From Streptomyces xanthophaeus (GTDB lineage Bacteria > Actinomycetota > Actinomycetes > Streptomycetales > Streptomycetaceae): a stretch of 64,000 nt of DNA. The translations under genes were made by a program, and so were the position numbers. Of the stretch, positions 1 to 8,110 are shown piece by piece. The stretch covers positions 3,935,501 to 3,999,500 of the forward strand of contig NZ_CP076543.1 in NCBI RefSeq assembly GCF_030440515.1, written 5' to 3'. Position 1 is the first letter of the stretch; the number at the start of each line of letters is the position of its first letter. Under the pieces are notes generated by a model. The model saw only the letters and a program-made list of their open reading frames with translations, searched no databases and had not been told where the DNA came from.

Positions 1-3
1 CGG

Positions 4-552
4 CTAGCTGTTGGCGTCGCCGTTGCTGTCGTCGTCGTCGCCGTCGGTGGAGTCGATGTCCTGCTCCAGGCCGAGCTGCTCGACGAGCCACTTGTCGAAC
101 TCGATGGACGCGCGGACCCAGCTGACCGTGGAGGACACGAAGTGCTCCAGGTTGACGCCGGTGCCGATCAGCATCTGCGCCTCACCGATCAGGCGGACCG
201 AGCCGTCGTCGTGGGTGTGGCTGTAGACCTTCGGCCACAGGGTGCGGCGGTTCCAGTCGTCGATCGACTCGAGAAGCTGCGGCTTCTCGTCGATCTTGTG
301 CGGACGGTCGTAGAAGGTCCGCACCGAGAAGACCTGCTGCTCGTCCTCGCCGCGGAACATGAAGTACGTGCGGAACTCCTCCCACGGCGCCGCGAGGTCA
401 CCCTCGTCGTCGACGACGTACTTGAGCTCCATCTGCTCCAGCAGCTGCTTGACCAGATCCTGGTCGGGGACGACGGGGCCCGCCGGTCCTGTGGCCTGCG
501 GATCGGGCTGCTGCCCTCCGAAGTTCGGAATCGAGGCCGGGTCGATGCTCAC
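4..552 (-). CDS. YbjN domain-containing protein
   Basis: This acidic protein of about 182 residues belongs to the YbjN-like family, whose fold resembles type III secretion chaperones and whose biochemical role is unsettled. A GTG start at 552 is preferred over the longer ORF because GAAGGGA sits 7-8 bases upstream. The central region (EEFRTYFMFRGEDEQQ, then VYSHTHDDGSVRLIGE) matches actinobacterial YbjN homologues. The C-terminus is a run of Asp and Ser, probably disordered. The gene lies downstream of clpB on the opposite side of a short forward gene and shows no sign of being in an operon. Family assignment is good; function is unknown. Confidence 0.8.
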   Translation of the reverse strand: MSIDPASIPNFGGQQPDPQATGPAGPVVPDQDLVKQLLEQMELKYVVDDEGDLAAPWEEFRTYFMFRGEDEQQVFSVRTFYDRPHKIDEKPQLLESIDDWNRRTLWPKVYSHTHDDGSVRLIGEAQMLIGTGVNLEHFVSSTVSWVRASIEFDKWLVEQLGLEQDIDSTDGDDDDSNGDANS

Positions 553-642
553 CGTGTTTTCCCTTCGTGCGGATACCTGCATCCTCCCCCATCGCGCCCA
601 CCTTGTGTCCAGCCCCGCACGTACGATCCGCTCCGGGCAGAA

Positions 643-664
643 CGAGTAAGAACCGAGTAAGAAC
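643..664. repeat. two tandem copies of an 11-bp unit
   Basis: CGAGTAAGAAC occurs twice back to back in the divergent gap between the YbjN gene and the secreted-protein gene at 681, followed by the AAGGGGGG ribosome site of the latter. It could be a regulator site or chance; nothing more is visible. Confidence 0.5.
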
Positions 665-680
665 CAGGTAAGGGGGGCGC

Positions 681-1145
681 ATGGCCCTGCGCGGTACGTT
701 CAAGCTGGTCACGGGGCCGGCGGTGGCGGTCGGTGTCGCCGTGTGCGCCGTGGTGCTGTGGCAGGCCGCGGGGGATCCGGGCGACGAAGGCGGCCCCCGG
801 GGGACGGCCGACTGCGCGGAGGTCATGGCGTTCGCCCGGATGGACCCGCCGGCGGGCCTGAGGGACGGGACATGCGACCGGACCGGGGCGGCGGACGGCC
901 GCGCGACGGTCCTGGGAACGTTCCGCATGGAGCACGCCGATGTCGATGCGTGGATCGCCTCCTTCCCGAAGACCCCGGAGCAGGTCGCCTGCCCCGGGCC
1001 CTGGCCGGAGAACTACGACCCGGAGAGCGAGGGGTGCTTCGCCCTCGCCCACGACGAGCCGCAGCCCGGCCGGGCGGCCGGGCTGCGACTGCGGATCACC
1101 CCGGAGGTCGGGACGACCGCGAAGGTCCGATTCGACGCCTCCTGA
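681..1145 (+). CDS. membrane-anchored or secreted hypothetical protein
   Basis: I do not recognise this 154-residue protein. A hydrophobic segment (residues about 9-29, TGPAVAVGVAVCAVVLW) follows one Arg and one Lys, so it is an uncleaved anchor or a signal peptide. The rest is extracytoplasmic in type, with four cysteines (about residues 45, 65, 103 and 119) that could form two disulfides. ATG at 681 is preceded by AAGGGGGG. It is divergent from the YbjN gene and convergent with clpB. It resembles small lineage-specific Streptomyces exported proteins; no function can be assigned. Confidence 0.7.
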   Translation: MALRGTFKLVTGPAVAVGVAVCAVVLWQAAGDPGDEGGPRGTADCAEVMAFARMDPPAGLRDGTCDRTGAADGRATVLGTFRMEHADVDAWIASFPKTPEQVACPGPWPENYDPESEGCFALAHDEPQPGRAAGLRLRITPEVGTTAKVRFDAS

Positions 1146-1164
1146 GGCGGCCGGCGGCGATTGA

Positions 1165-1214
1165 GCCGGTGTCCTGGGCCGGTGTCCTGGCCGGTGTGCC
1201 GGCCGGTGTCCTGG
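1165..1214. repeat. three copies of a 13-bp repeat between convergent genes
   Basis: GCCGGTGTCCTGG occurs exactly at 1165, 1178 and 1202, with a degenerate copy between the last two. It lies in the convergent gap before the clpB stop codon and is non-coding. It may act as a weak terminator or be slippage-derived. Confidence 0.6.
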
Positions 1215-1229
1215 CGACGGCCGCCCCGC

Positions 1230-3830
1230 TCAGAGGGCCTTGCCGACCAGCAGGTCCTCGCCCGCCACGTCGACCCGTACGGTGTCGCCGTCCCGGACCT
1301 CGCCGGAGAGGATCTCCTTCGCCAGCCGGTCGCCGATCGCCGTCTGGATCAGGCGGCGCAGCGGCCGGGCGCCGTACGCCGGGTCGTTGCCCTTCTCGGC
1401 CAGCCAGGCCAGGGCCTCGGGCGTGACGTCCAGGGTCAGCCTGCGGTCGGCCAGGCGCCGGGCCAGGCGGCCGATCTGGAGCTGCGCGATGTGCGCGAGC
1501 TCGTCCTGGGTCAGCGCGGAGAAGACCACCAGGTCGTCGAGGCGGTTGAGGAACTCCGGCTTGAAGGAGGCCCGCACCACGTCCAGGACCTGCTGCTTCT
1601 TCTGCTCCGGCGGGGTCAGCGGATCGACCAGGAACTGGCTGCCCAGGTTCGAGGTCAGGATCAGGATGGCGTTGCGGAAGTCCACGGTCCGGCCCTGGCC
1701 GTCCGTGAGCCGGCCGTCGTCCAGGACCTGGAGCAGGACGTCGAAGACCTCGGGGTGGGCCTTCTCCACCTCGTCCAGGAGCACCACGCTGTACGGGCGG
1801 CGGCGCACGGCCTCGGTGAGCTGGCCGCCCTCCTCGTAGCCGACGTAGCCGGGCGGGGCACCGACGAGGCGGGCCACGCTGTGCTTCTCGCCGTACTCCG
1901 ACATGTCGATGCGGACCATGGCCCGCTCGTCGTCGAAGAGGAAGTCCGCGAGCGCCTTGGCCAGCTCCGTCTTGCCCACGCCCGTCGGGCCGAGGAAGAG
2001 GAAGGAGCCGGTCGGGCGGTCCGGGTCGGCGATGCCGGCCCGGGTGCGGCGCACGGCGTCGGAGACGGCACGTACGGCCTCGCCCTGGCCGATCAGGCGG
2101 CGGCCCAGCTCGTCCTCCATGCGCAGCAGCTTCTGGGTCTCGCCCTCCAGCAGCCGGCCGGCCGGGATGCCGGTCCAGGCGCCCACCACGTCGGCGATGT
2201 CGTCGGGGCCGACCTCGTCCTTGACCATCGAGTCCTTGGAGTGTCCGGTCTTGGAGGCCTCGGCCTCCTCCTCGGTGGCCTCCGCCAGCTCGCGCTCCAG
2301 GGTCGGGATCTCCCCGTAGAGCAGCTTGGAGGCGGTGTCGAAATCGCCGTCGCGCTGGGCGCGCTCGGCCTGCCCGCGCAGGTCGTCCAGGCGCTCCTTG
2401 AGCTCACCGACCCGGTTGAGGGACTGCTTCTCCTTCTCCCAGCGGGCGGTCAGCCCGCGCAGCTCCTCCTCCCGGTCCGCGAGGTCCTTGCGGATCTTCT
2501 CCAGGCGCTCGATCGAGGCCGGGTCGGACTCGTTCTTCAGGGCCAGCTCCTCCATCCGCAGGCGGTCCACGGAACGCTGGAGCTCGTCGATCTCCAGCGG
2601 GGAGGAGTCGATCTCCATGCGCAGCCGGGACGCGGCCTCGTCGACGAGGTCGATGGCCTTGTCGGGGAGGAAGCGGGAGGTGATGTACCGGTCGGAGAGG
2701 GTCGCGGCGGCCACCAGCGCGCTGTCGTTGATGACGACCTTGTGGTGGGCCTCGTAGCGGCCCTTGAGCCCGCGCAGGATCGCGATCGTGTCCTCGACGG
2801 ACGGCTCGGCGACCAGCACCTGCTGGAAGCGCCGCTCCAGCGCCGGGTCCTTCTCGATCCGCTCGCGGTACTCGTCGAGCGTGGTCGCGCCGACCATCCG
2901 CAGCTCGCCGCGGGCCAGCATGGGCTTGAGCATGTTGCCCGCGTCCATGGCGGAGTCGCCGCCGGCGCCCGCGCCGACGACCGTGTGCAGCTCGTCGATG
3001 AAGGTGATGATCTGGCCGTCGCTCGACTTGATCTCGGCCAGTACGGTCTTCAGCCGCTCCTCGAACTCGCCGCGGTACTTGGCGCCGGCGACCATCGCGC
3101 CGAGGTCCAGGGAGACGAGGCGCTTGTTCTTCAGGGACTCGGGGACGTCGCCCTTGACGATGCGCTGGGCCAGGCCCTCGACGACGGCGGTCTTGCCGAC
3201 GCCGGGCTCGCCGATGAGCACGGGGTTGTTCTTCGTCCGGCGCGAGAGCACCTGGACGACGCGCCGGATCTCCTGGTCACGGCCGATGACCGGGTCGAGC
3301 TTGCCCTCACGCGCCGCTGCCGTGAAGTCGGTGCCGAACTTCTCCAGGGCCTTGTACTGGCCCTCGGGATCGGGGGTGGTCACCCGCCGTCCTCCTCGTG
3401 CGTTCTCGAAGGCGTCGAGCAGCTTCTTCGCCGTCGCGCCCTGGGTGGAAAGGACCTCGCCGGCCGCGCCGCCCTTGGCGGCGACGGCGATGAGGAGGTG
3501 TTCGGTGGAGAGGTAGTCGTCGCCGAGCTTGCCGGCCTGCGCGTCCGCCTCGGCGAGTACGGCGAGCAGGTCGCGGGTGGGCTGCGGGGGCGCGACGGTG
3601 GAGCCGGTGACGCTGGGCAGGGCGGCGAGCAGCCGCTCGGCCCCGGCCCGCACGGCGGCCTGGTCGGCGTCGGTGGCGACCAGCAGGTCGATGACGTTCT
3701 CGTTGTCCTCGCCGGCGAGGAGGGCCAGCAGCAGGTGCGCGGGGGTCAGGTCCGCATGACCGTCCTTGACGGCCCTGCTGGTGGCCGCGTTCAGCGCGTC
3801 GCGGCTCTTGTTGGTCAGTTCGGCGTCCAC
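1230..3830 (-). CDS. clpB: ATP-dependent disaggregase ClpB
   Basis: ClpB is a hexameric cytosolic AAA+ disaggregase that works with DnaK/DnaJ/GrpE to recover aggregated proteins. The 866 residues show the normal order: Clp N-domain repeats (1-145), NBD1 with Walker A GEPGVGKT (207-214) and Walker B FIDELH, the M-domain coiled coil (about 400-520, rich in ELxxRLE), then NBD2 with Walker [16 protein letters not shown] and the D2-small domain. The length is normal and the C-terminus intact. A HAIR operator lies 66 bp upstream, so HspR repression and heat induction are expected. It is divergent from a PPOX-fold gene. Identification is secure. Confidence 0.98.
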   Translation of the reverse strand: MDAELTNKSRDALNAATSRAVKDGHADLTPAHLLLALLAGEDNENVIDLLVATDADQAAVRAGAERLLAALPSVTGSTVAPPQPTRDLLAVLAEADAQAGKLGDDYLSTEHLLIAVAAKGGAAGEVLSTQGATAKKLLDAFENARGGRRVTTPDPEGQYKALEKFGTDFTAAAREGKLDPVIGRDQEIRRVVQVLSRRTKNNPVLIGEPGVGKTAVVEGLAQRIVKGDVPESLKNKRLVSLDLGAMVAGAKYRGEFEERLKTVLAEIKSSDGQIITFIDELHTVVGAGAGGDSAMDAGNMLKPMLARGELRMVGATTLDEYRERIEKDPALERRFQQVLVAEPSVEDTIAILRGLKGRYEAHHKVVINDSALVAAATLSDRYITSRFLPDKAIDLVDEAASRLRMEIDSSPLEIDELQRSVDRLRMEELALKNESDPASIERLEKIRKDLADREEELRGLTARWEKEKQSLNRVGELKERLDDLRGQAERAQRDGDFDTASKLLYGEIPTLERELAEATEEEAEASKTGHSKDSMVKDEVGPDDIADVVGAWTGIPAGRLLEGETQKLLRMEDELGRRLIGQGEAVRAVSDAVRRTRAGIADPDRPTGSFLFLGPTGVGKTELAKALADFLFDDERAMVRIDMSEYGEKHSVARLVGAPPGYVGYEEGGQLTEAVRRRPYSVVLLDEVEKAHPEVFDVLLQVLDDGRLTDGQGRTVDFRNAILILTSNLGSQFLVDPLTPPEQKKQQVLDVVRASFKPEFLNRLDDLVVFSALTQDELAHIAQLQIGRLARRLADRRLTLDVTPEALAWLAEKGNDPAYGARPLRRLIQTAIGDRLAKEILSGEVRDGDTVRVDVAGEDLLVGKAL

Positions 3831-3895
3831 TGCGACTTCTCCTCTCCCCGAGGGGTAGCTCCCAGAACAACACTGACAGGGTCAGCGTATGCAAA

Positions 3896-3916
3896 GTTGA
3901 GTCTATTCCACTCAAG
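3896..3916. promoter_or_regulatory. HAIR operator for HspR upstream of clpB
   Basis: GTTGAGT-N7-ACTCAAG is one mismatch from the actinobacterial HspR-associated inverted repeat CTTGAGT-N7-ACTCAAG. It lies between divergent clpB (start 3830) and the PPOX gene (start 3954). HspR itself is encoded at 6415-6888, so this is a clear cis/trans match. HspR is known to repress clpB in Streptomyces; control of the rightward gene is only inferred. Confidence 0.92.
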
Positions 3917-3953
3917 GCAAGTGAGGACACCGTTGCCCCGTACCCTTCGGGCC

Positions 3954-4397
3954 ATGTCTCATGACGTACTCAACCCGACGCCCGAGTACCTCGCCTTCTG
4001 GCGGGAGCGGCACGTCTGCACCCTGACCACCCCGCGCCCCGACGGCACGCCGCACGTGGTGCCGGTGGGGGTGACGTACGACCCGGAGGCCGGCCTGGCC
4101 CGGGTGATCAGCAACCGGCACAGCAGGAAGGTGCGCAACATCCTGGCGGCGCAGGAGGCCCAGGAAGCGCAGGCAGCGCGGCCGGACGGCGCGCCGGTGG
4201 GCGCGCGGGTCGCGGTGTGCCAGATGGAAGGACGCCGCTGGGCCACGCTGGAGGGCCGCGCGGTGATCCGCACGGACGAGTCGTCGGTCGCCGACGCGGT
4301 GGCGCGCTACGCGGAGCGCTACGGGCGCACGCCGTCGCCCAATCCCGACCGGGTCGTCATGGAGATCACCCTGGACCGGGCCATGGGGCGCGCGTAA
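3954..4397 (+). CDS. PPOX-class (F420/FMN-type) flavin oxidoreductase family protein
   Basis: This 147-residue split-barrel protein belongs to the pyridoxamine 5'-phosphate oxidase-like superfamily. Typical strands are visible: FWRERHVCTLTTPRPDGTPHVVPVGVTYD (residues 14-42), a Ser-Arg-Lys loop (SRKVRNI) and GARVAVCQMEGRRWATLEGRAVI. The mix of RxDGxPHxVPV and RKVRNI resembles the F420-dependent TIGR03618 group more than true PdxH. ATG at 3954 lacks a strong ribosome site and may be leaderless. Its start is 37 bp from the clpB HAIR operator. A bidirectional terminator follows at 4445. The substrate is unknown. Confidence 0.85.
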   Translation: MSHDVLNPTPEYLAFWRERHVCTLTTPRPDGTPHVVPVGVTYDPEAGLARVISNRHSRKVRNILAAQEAQEAQAARPDGAPVGARVAVCQMEGRRWATLEGRAVIRTDESSVADAVARYAERYGRTPSPNPDRVVMEITLDRAMGRA

Positions 4398-4444
4398 GCC
4401 GTTGATTCTTCATCTTGTCCGGTTCAGGCACTGGACGCGAACGT

Positions 4445-4488
4445 CACAACGGCGCCATCGTGGTCAGGTCCACGATGGCGCCGTTGTG
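4445..4488. terminator. bidirectional 19-bp hairpin terminator
   Basis: A perfect inverted repeat with 19-bp arms (CACAACGGCGCCATCGTGG at 4445-4463 and its complement at 4470-4488) and a 6-nt loop. It lies between the convergent PPOX gene and the Rieske-like gene and has no T-run, as is usual in Streptomyces. Confidence 0.85.
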
Positions 4489-4531
4489 TGGGGGTAGCGC
4501 CTGAGCGATCTGGAACGACGGGGGAATCGCT

Positions 4532-4846
4532 TCAGGCACTGCGGGGGGTGGCGGTGGTGATATCGGGTTCGAAGAGCTGGTGGTCACGCTGATCGAGATT
4601 GACGAAGACCATTCCGTAGCGCACCTCGCAGCGGACGGGCTGCGGCGCGCCCCGCGGGCGGCGCAGGCACCGGTAGGCACGTACGTCCTCGTCCTCCTCG
4701 CGCACGACGACGATCGGTTGGCCGAACAGGGTGACCATCAACGAGTCGCCAGGGTGGGGGATGGCCGTGGCGAGATCGATGAACTGCCAGCCCGAACGGT
4801 AGGCGGAGGCCATCTCGCGGCGGAAGCCGCGATCGTCGGGGGTCAT
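4532..4846 (-). CDS. Rieske-like protein with altered cluster-ligand positions
   Basis: This small 104-residue protein resembles the N-terminal Rieske domain of ring-hydroxylating oxygenases (SGWQFIDLATAIPHPGDSLM, then GQPIVVVREEDEDVRAYRC, then a GMVFVNLD strand). Where Rieske domains have C-x-H and C-x2-H it has Cys60-Leu-Arg62 and Cys73-Glu-Val-Arg76, so both histidine ligands are Arg, and the spacing between pairs is shorter than usual. A normal 2Fe-2S cluster is therefore unlikely. Its ATG at 4846 overlaps the TGA of the upstream peptide gene (ATGA), implying translational coupling. I infer a scaffold or peptide-partner role; there is no catalytic domain. A degenerate relic is the alternative. 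Confidence 0.65.
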   Translation of the reverse strand: MTPDDRGFRREMASAYRSGWQFIDLATAIPHPGDSLMVTLFGQPIVVVREEDEDVRAYRCLRRPRGAPQPVRCEVRYGMVFVNLDQRDHQLFEPDITTATPRSA

Positions 4847-5115
4847 GCGGACACCGTCACAGGCGCCTCGGTCCAACCCGTATCGCCGTTTCCGCCCAGC
4901 AGGCCGCTGGTCCAGCCGGTGTCCGCGTACTTACCCGCGGGCGCCGTGGTCCAGCCGGTGTCGTCCGTGCTCGTCAGGCTCGTGCCCTGACCGTCCCTAG
5001 CGCTCCCCGCGTCACTTTCGACGGCGCTGACTGCCCCAAAAACCGCAACGGCGGAGAAAACTATGGCAAGCACCGAGCGAAGCATTCTCTTGTACATGGT
5101 CGGCTTCGTCCTCAC
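4843..5115 (-). CDS. secreted peptide ending in three 13-residue DTGW repeats
   Basis: This protein of about 90 residues starts at GTG 5115, with GGAGAGGA about 9 bases upstream. It has a basic N-region, a hydrophobic core (about 11-31, LRSVLAIVFSAVAVFGAVSA) with a likely signal-peptidase site after VSA, a short Ser/Asp/Gly linker, and three perfectly tandem 13-residue units at 52-64, 65-77 and 78-90. Each unit begins DTGWT and the last ends exactly at the C-terminus. The stop overlaps the start of the Rieske-like gene. A LuxR-type regulator is divergent. The layout suggests an exported multi-copy peptide (signal, RiPP-like or surface ligand), which is inference. I know no characterised family for it. 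Confidence 0.75.
   Translation of the reverse strand: MRTKPTMYKRMLRSVLAIVFSAVAVFGAVSAVESDAGSARDGQGTSLTSTDDTGWTTAPAGKYADTGWTSGLLGGNGDTGWTEAPVTVSA
4846..4962 (-). repeat. three in-frame 39-nt repeats encoding DTGW units
   Basis: The motif GGTCCA (plus strand) recurs at 4870, 4909 and 4948, an exact 39-nt period. Only the DTGWT core is conserved at protein level; the remaining eight residues differ (TAPAGKYA, SGLLGGNG, EAPVTVSA). That indicates selection on the core rather than very recent duplication. Confidence 0.9.
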
Positions 5116-5274
5116 TTGATGGAATCCTCTCCCCCGCGTGACAGACGATGGCTCATTCAGGCACGTCAATGCCACAGGGACGATGCATCATGTTCTTGCA
5201 TGTTCAGGACCCTGGGGGGTGGAGATTTGACGCGAAACGAGACAAAGGCGACACATCCCCACCCTGTGACGTCC

Positions 5275-6276
5275 ATGTGCGCCGAGGGGACGCGGCTCTA
5301 CGCGACCGCACTGAGCACCGGCCGGATCGCCCGGGGCGAGATCCAGAACGCCCCCTGCCTGCTTGAATTCGCTCTTCTGCAGCCTGACCCGGATGACGCG
5401 AACCAGCTCCGTCCGGTTCCCCCGTCCGTGGCTTTGGCTCAACGGCTCCATCCGATTGAACGCGAGATCCAGGACCGCCGACGCAGCGCTGTAGATCTCA
5501 CCGACACTTTCGAGCCTTTCCTGGCCATCAGTGCACAGAGCCCGGCCAACACCCACGCCATCACGGTGCTGGAAGGTTTCGAACAGATCAACGCCGCCCT
5601 GAACCTCGCGACGGCCGAATGCCATACCGAGGTGCTGACGGTCCAGCCGGGCGGCGCCCGGCCCTCCCTGGCGCTCACCCAGGCCCTGGAGCGCGACCAG
5701 CCGCTGATCGACCGCGGGGTCAGCATACGGACCCTGTACCAGCACACCGCACGGCACAGCCAGGGCACGCTCGCCTACGTGGAGCGGATCTCGACGGGCA
5801 AGGTGGAGATCCGCACCCTGGAGGAGCTGATAGAACGCCTGATCATCTTCGACCGCACGGTGGCCTTCATCCCCGTGAGCGACGACCGCCGGGTCGCCCT
5901 GGAACTGCGCCACCCGGGCCTGGTCGACTACCTCATCAAGGTGTTCGAGCAGCTGTGGCACCGCGCCGTGCCCCTCCAGGAGGAAGTGACGTACCGCAGC
6001 ACCCCCGGCGGCATCTCGGGCGTGCAGCGGACCATCGCCCAGCTCCTGATCGAGGGCCACGTCGACGAGGCCATCGCGCGCCGCCTCGGCATGAACGTCC
6101 GTACCTGCCGGGCGCACATCGCCAAGCTCGCCACCACTCTCGGCAGCGGCAGCCGCGCGCAGCTCGGCTACCTCATCGCCCAGGCCGGCATCCTGGGCCG
6201 CCCCTCGGGCCCGGAACAGGACTCCGACGGGCATCCGGACCACGAGGACCACGACCGGGACCAGGAAGGTCTCTGA
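5275..6276 (+). CDS. LuxR-type HTH regulator with PLD/TrmB-like sensor region
   Basis: This cytosolic transcription regulator has about 333 residues. The N-terminal part (TRLYATALSTGRIARGEI... LLEFALLQPDP) resembles a winged-helix segment. The middle (ITVLEGFEQINAALNLAT through DRTVAFIPVSDDRRVALELR) resembles the PLD/TrmB-like effector domain seen in many Streptomyces orphan LuxR proteins. The C-terminus (LLIEGHVDEAIARRLGMNVRTCRAHIAKLATTLGS) is a LuxR helix-turn-helix with poorly canonical residues. There is no receiver domain. The start is uncertain: ATG 5275 is favoured by family resemblance, but in-frame ATG 5200 or TTG 5227 are possible. It is divergent from the DTGW-peptide operon, its most likely target. 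Confidence 0.8.
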   Translation: MCAEGTRLYATALSTGRIARGEIQNAPCLLEFALLQPDPDDANQLRPVPPSVALAQRLHPIEREIQDRRRSAVDLTDTFEPFLAISAQSPANTHAITVLEGFEQINAALNLATAECHTEVLTVQPGGARPSLALTQALERDQPLIDRGVSIRTLYQHTARHSQGTLAYVERISTGKVEIRTLEELIERLIIFDRTVAFIPVSDDRRVALELRHPGLVDYLIKVFEQLWHRAVPLQEEVTYRSTPGGISGVQRTIAQLLIEGHVDEAIARRLGMNVRTCRAHIAKLATTLGSGSRAQLGYLIAQAGILGRPSGPEQDSDGHPDHEDHDRDQEGL

Positions 6277-6342
6277 AGGCTCCGCGGGCTCCCCGGGTTC
6301 TGCGGGCTCTGCGGGGCCCGAAGGGCTCGGCGGCCCCGACAG

Positions 6343-6380
6343 CCCTCAGGCCCCGCCCTGGAAGGGGCGGGGCCTGAGGG
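6343..6380. terminator. hairpin terminator between LuxR regulator and hspR
   Basis: A 16-bp perfect stem (CCCTCAGGCCCCGCCC at 6343-6358 with its complement at 6365-6380) and a 6-nt loop, placed between convergent genes so it can serve both directions. Confidence 0.85.
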
Positions 6381-6414
6381 TGTGCGACGGAAGGGGACCG
6401 GGAGCGGGCCCGGA

Positions 6415-6888
6415 TCAGTCCATCGGCCGCTTGGGGCTGGGGCGCCAGACCACCAGGGCGCTGCCCGGCTGCGGGGGGCTGTACGGGACCAGGTCGCGCC
6501 GGTACGAGGCGTGCACCTGGGCCTCGCGGGCCTGCAGCGTGGCCGCCGCGCCGTCCACGGCCGCGGAGAGCTCGGCCACGCGCTGCTGGAGCGCGGCGAC
6601 CTGGTTCTCCAGTTCGATGATGCGCTTGATGCCCGCCAGATTGATGCCCTCGTCCTGCGACAGCGCCTGCACCGTACGGAGCAGTTCGATGTCACGGGCC
6701 GAGTAGCGCCGGCCGCGGCCGGCCGTACGGTCCGGGGAGACCAGGCCGAGACGGTCGTACTGACGGAGGGTCTGCGGATGCAGACCGGAGAGCTGGGCGG
6801 CCACCGAGATCACATAGACCGGGGTCTCGTCGGTGAGTTGGTAGGCACCGTTTCCCAGGCGGGAGGACTGTCGTCGGCGGCCGTCCAT
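6415..6888 (-). CDS. hspR: MerR-family heat shock repressor HspR
   Basis: This 157-residue repressor of the dnaK and clpB HAIR promoters is known to act with DnaK as co-repressor in Streptomyces. The MerR HTH is visible (YVISVAAQLSGLHPQTLRQYDRLGLVSPDR, residues about 24-54, with RGRRYSARDIELL wing). A dimerisation coiled coil (LAGIKRIIELENQVAALQQRVAEL) and a C-terminal tail with a conserved LVVWRP segment follow. It is the last gene of dnaK-grpE-dnaJ-hspR: its ATG at 6888 lies 1 nt after the dnaJ stop, with GGGAG overlapping the dnaJ end. It therefore autoregulates through the dnaK promoter. Confidence 0.97.
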   Translation of the reverse strand: MDGRRRQSSRLGNGAYQLTDETPVYVISVAAQLSGLHPQTLRQYDRLGLVSPDRTAGRGRRYSARDIELLRTVQALSQDEGINLAGIKRIIELENQVAALQQRVAELSAAVDGAAATLQAREAQVHASYRRDLVPYSPPQPGSALVVWRPSPKRPMD

Positions 6889-6889
6889 G

Positions 6890-8071
6890 TCATGCTCCCT
6901 TCGCGGACTCGAACAGCGCGGAGCGCGGGTCCTGCGACTCCGTCGCCTCGCGGTACATCTCCAGGGCCTCGCGGGCCTTGTCGGACAGCTCGGTCGGAAC
7001 CGCGACCTCCACCGTGACCAGCAGGTCGCCGCGGGTGCCGTCCTTGCGGACCGCACCCTTGCCGCGGGCTCGCATGGTGCGCCCGTTGGGGGTGCCCGGC
7101 GGCAGCTTCAGCGTCACCGAGGGGCCGTTCAGGGTCGGGACCTTGATCTCGGCCCCCAGCGCCGCCTCCGCGAACGTCACGGGCACGGTCACCGTCAGGT
7201 TGTCGTCCTTGCGGCCGAACACCGGGTGGGAACCGACGTGCACGACCACGTAGAGGTCACCGCCGGGCCCGCCGCGCTCGCCCGGCGCGCCCTTGCCGCG
7301 CAGCCGGATCCGCTGGCCGTCGGAGACGCCCGCCGGGATCCGGACCTGCATGGTGCGGGAGCTGCGGGCGCGCCCGCTGCCCTTGCAGACCTCACAGGGG
7401 GTTTCCGCGATCAGACCGCGGCCCTTGCAGTCCGCGCAGGGGTCGGTCAGCGAGAAGCCACCGCCGCTGCCCCGCGAGACCTGGCCGGTGCCGACACAGG
7501 TCGGGCACACCCGGGGGGTGCCGTTCTTGTCGCCGGTGCCCGAACAGGCCTTGCAGGGGGCCTGGGAGGACATCCGGAGCGGGACCGTGGCCCCGTCCAC
7601 CGCCTCCGTGAAGGAGAGGGTGACCTCCGACTCGATGTCCTGGCCGCGGCGCGGCTGGGTACGGGTTCCCGCACCGGGGCCGGCGCCGCGGTTGAAGAGG
7701 CCGCCGAAGACGTCACCCAGGCCGCCGCCGAAGCCGCCGGCCTGGCCGGCGCCCTGCTGCTGACCCCCGAAGAGGTCGCCGAGGTCGAAGTTGAACGAGC
7801 CGCCGCCGCCCGGCCCGGGGCGGAAGCCACCGTTGCCGAACAGGGCGCGCGCCTCGTCGTACTCCTTGCGCTTCTTGGCGTCGCCGAGGATGTCGTTCGC
7901 CTCGGAGATCTCCTTGAAGCGCTCCTCGGCCGAGGCGTCGCCCTTGTTGGCGTCCGGGTGGAACTCGCGGGCGAGCTTCCGGTACGCCTTCTTGATCTCG
8001 GCCTCGGTGGCGTCCTTCGGGACACCGAGGACCTTGTAGTAGTCCTTCTCGACGAAGTCCTTCGTGCTCAT
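6890..8071 (-). CDS. dnaJ: chaperone DnaJ
   Basis: This 393-residue type I J-protein stimulates DnaK ATPase and delivers clients. The J-domain (residues 10-75) holds the HPD motif in EFHPDANKGD, and is followed by a Gly/Phe-rich linker (GNGGFRPGPGGGGSFNFDL...). Four CxxCxGxG zinc modules follow: CKACSGTG, CPTCVGTG, CADCKGRG and CEVCKGSG. The C-terminal substrate domains are intact. The G/F region is longer than in E. coli, as is usual in actinomycetes. It is third in the heat shock operon, 39 nt after grpE. Confidence 0.98.
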   Translation of the reverse strand: MSTKDFVEKDYYKVLGVPKDATEAEIKKAYRKLAREFHPDANKGDASAEERFKEISEANDILGDAKKRKEYDEARALFGNGGFRPGPGGGGSFNFDLGDLFGGQQQGAGQAGGFGGGLGDVFGGLFNRGAGPGAGTRTQPRRGQDIESEVTLSFTEAVDGATVPLRMSSQAPCKACSGTGDKNGTPRVCPTCVGTGQVSRGSGGGFSLTDPCADCKGRGLIAETPCEVCKGSGRARSSRTMQVRIPAGVSDGQRIRLRGKGAPGERGGPGGDLYVVVHVGSHPVFGRKDDNLTVTVPVTFAEAALGAEIKVPTLNGPSVTLKLPPGTPNGRTMRARGKGAVRKDGTRGDLLVTVEVAVPTELSDKAREALEMYREATESQDPRSALFESAKGA

Positions 8072-8110
8072 CCCCGGTGTCCCTCCTCCCGTGCTTCTAC
8101 GTGTGCTGCA

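Noticed and set aside
1161..4397. A forward ORF of over 1000 codons spanning clpB
   Set aside because: It is the antisense shadow of clpB; its composition is an artefact of high GC, and only the last 147 codons correspond to a real gene (PPOX).
5116..5274. Longer N-termini for the LuxR-type regulator
   Set aside because: Upstream starts lack ribosome sites with normal spacing and add Cys-rich sequence unlike the family; left as an alternative.
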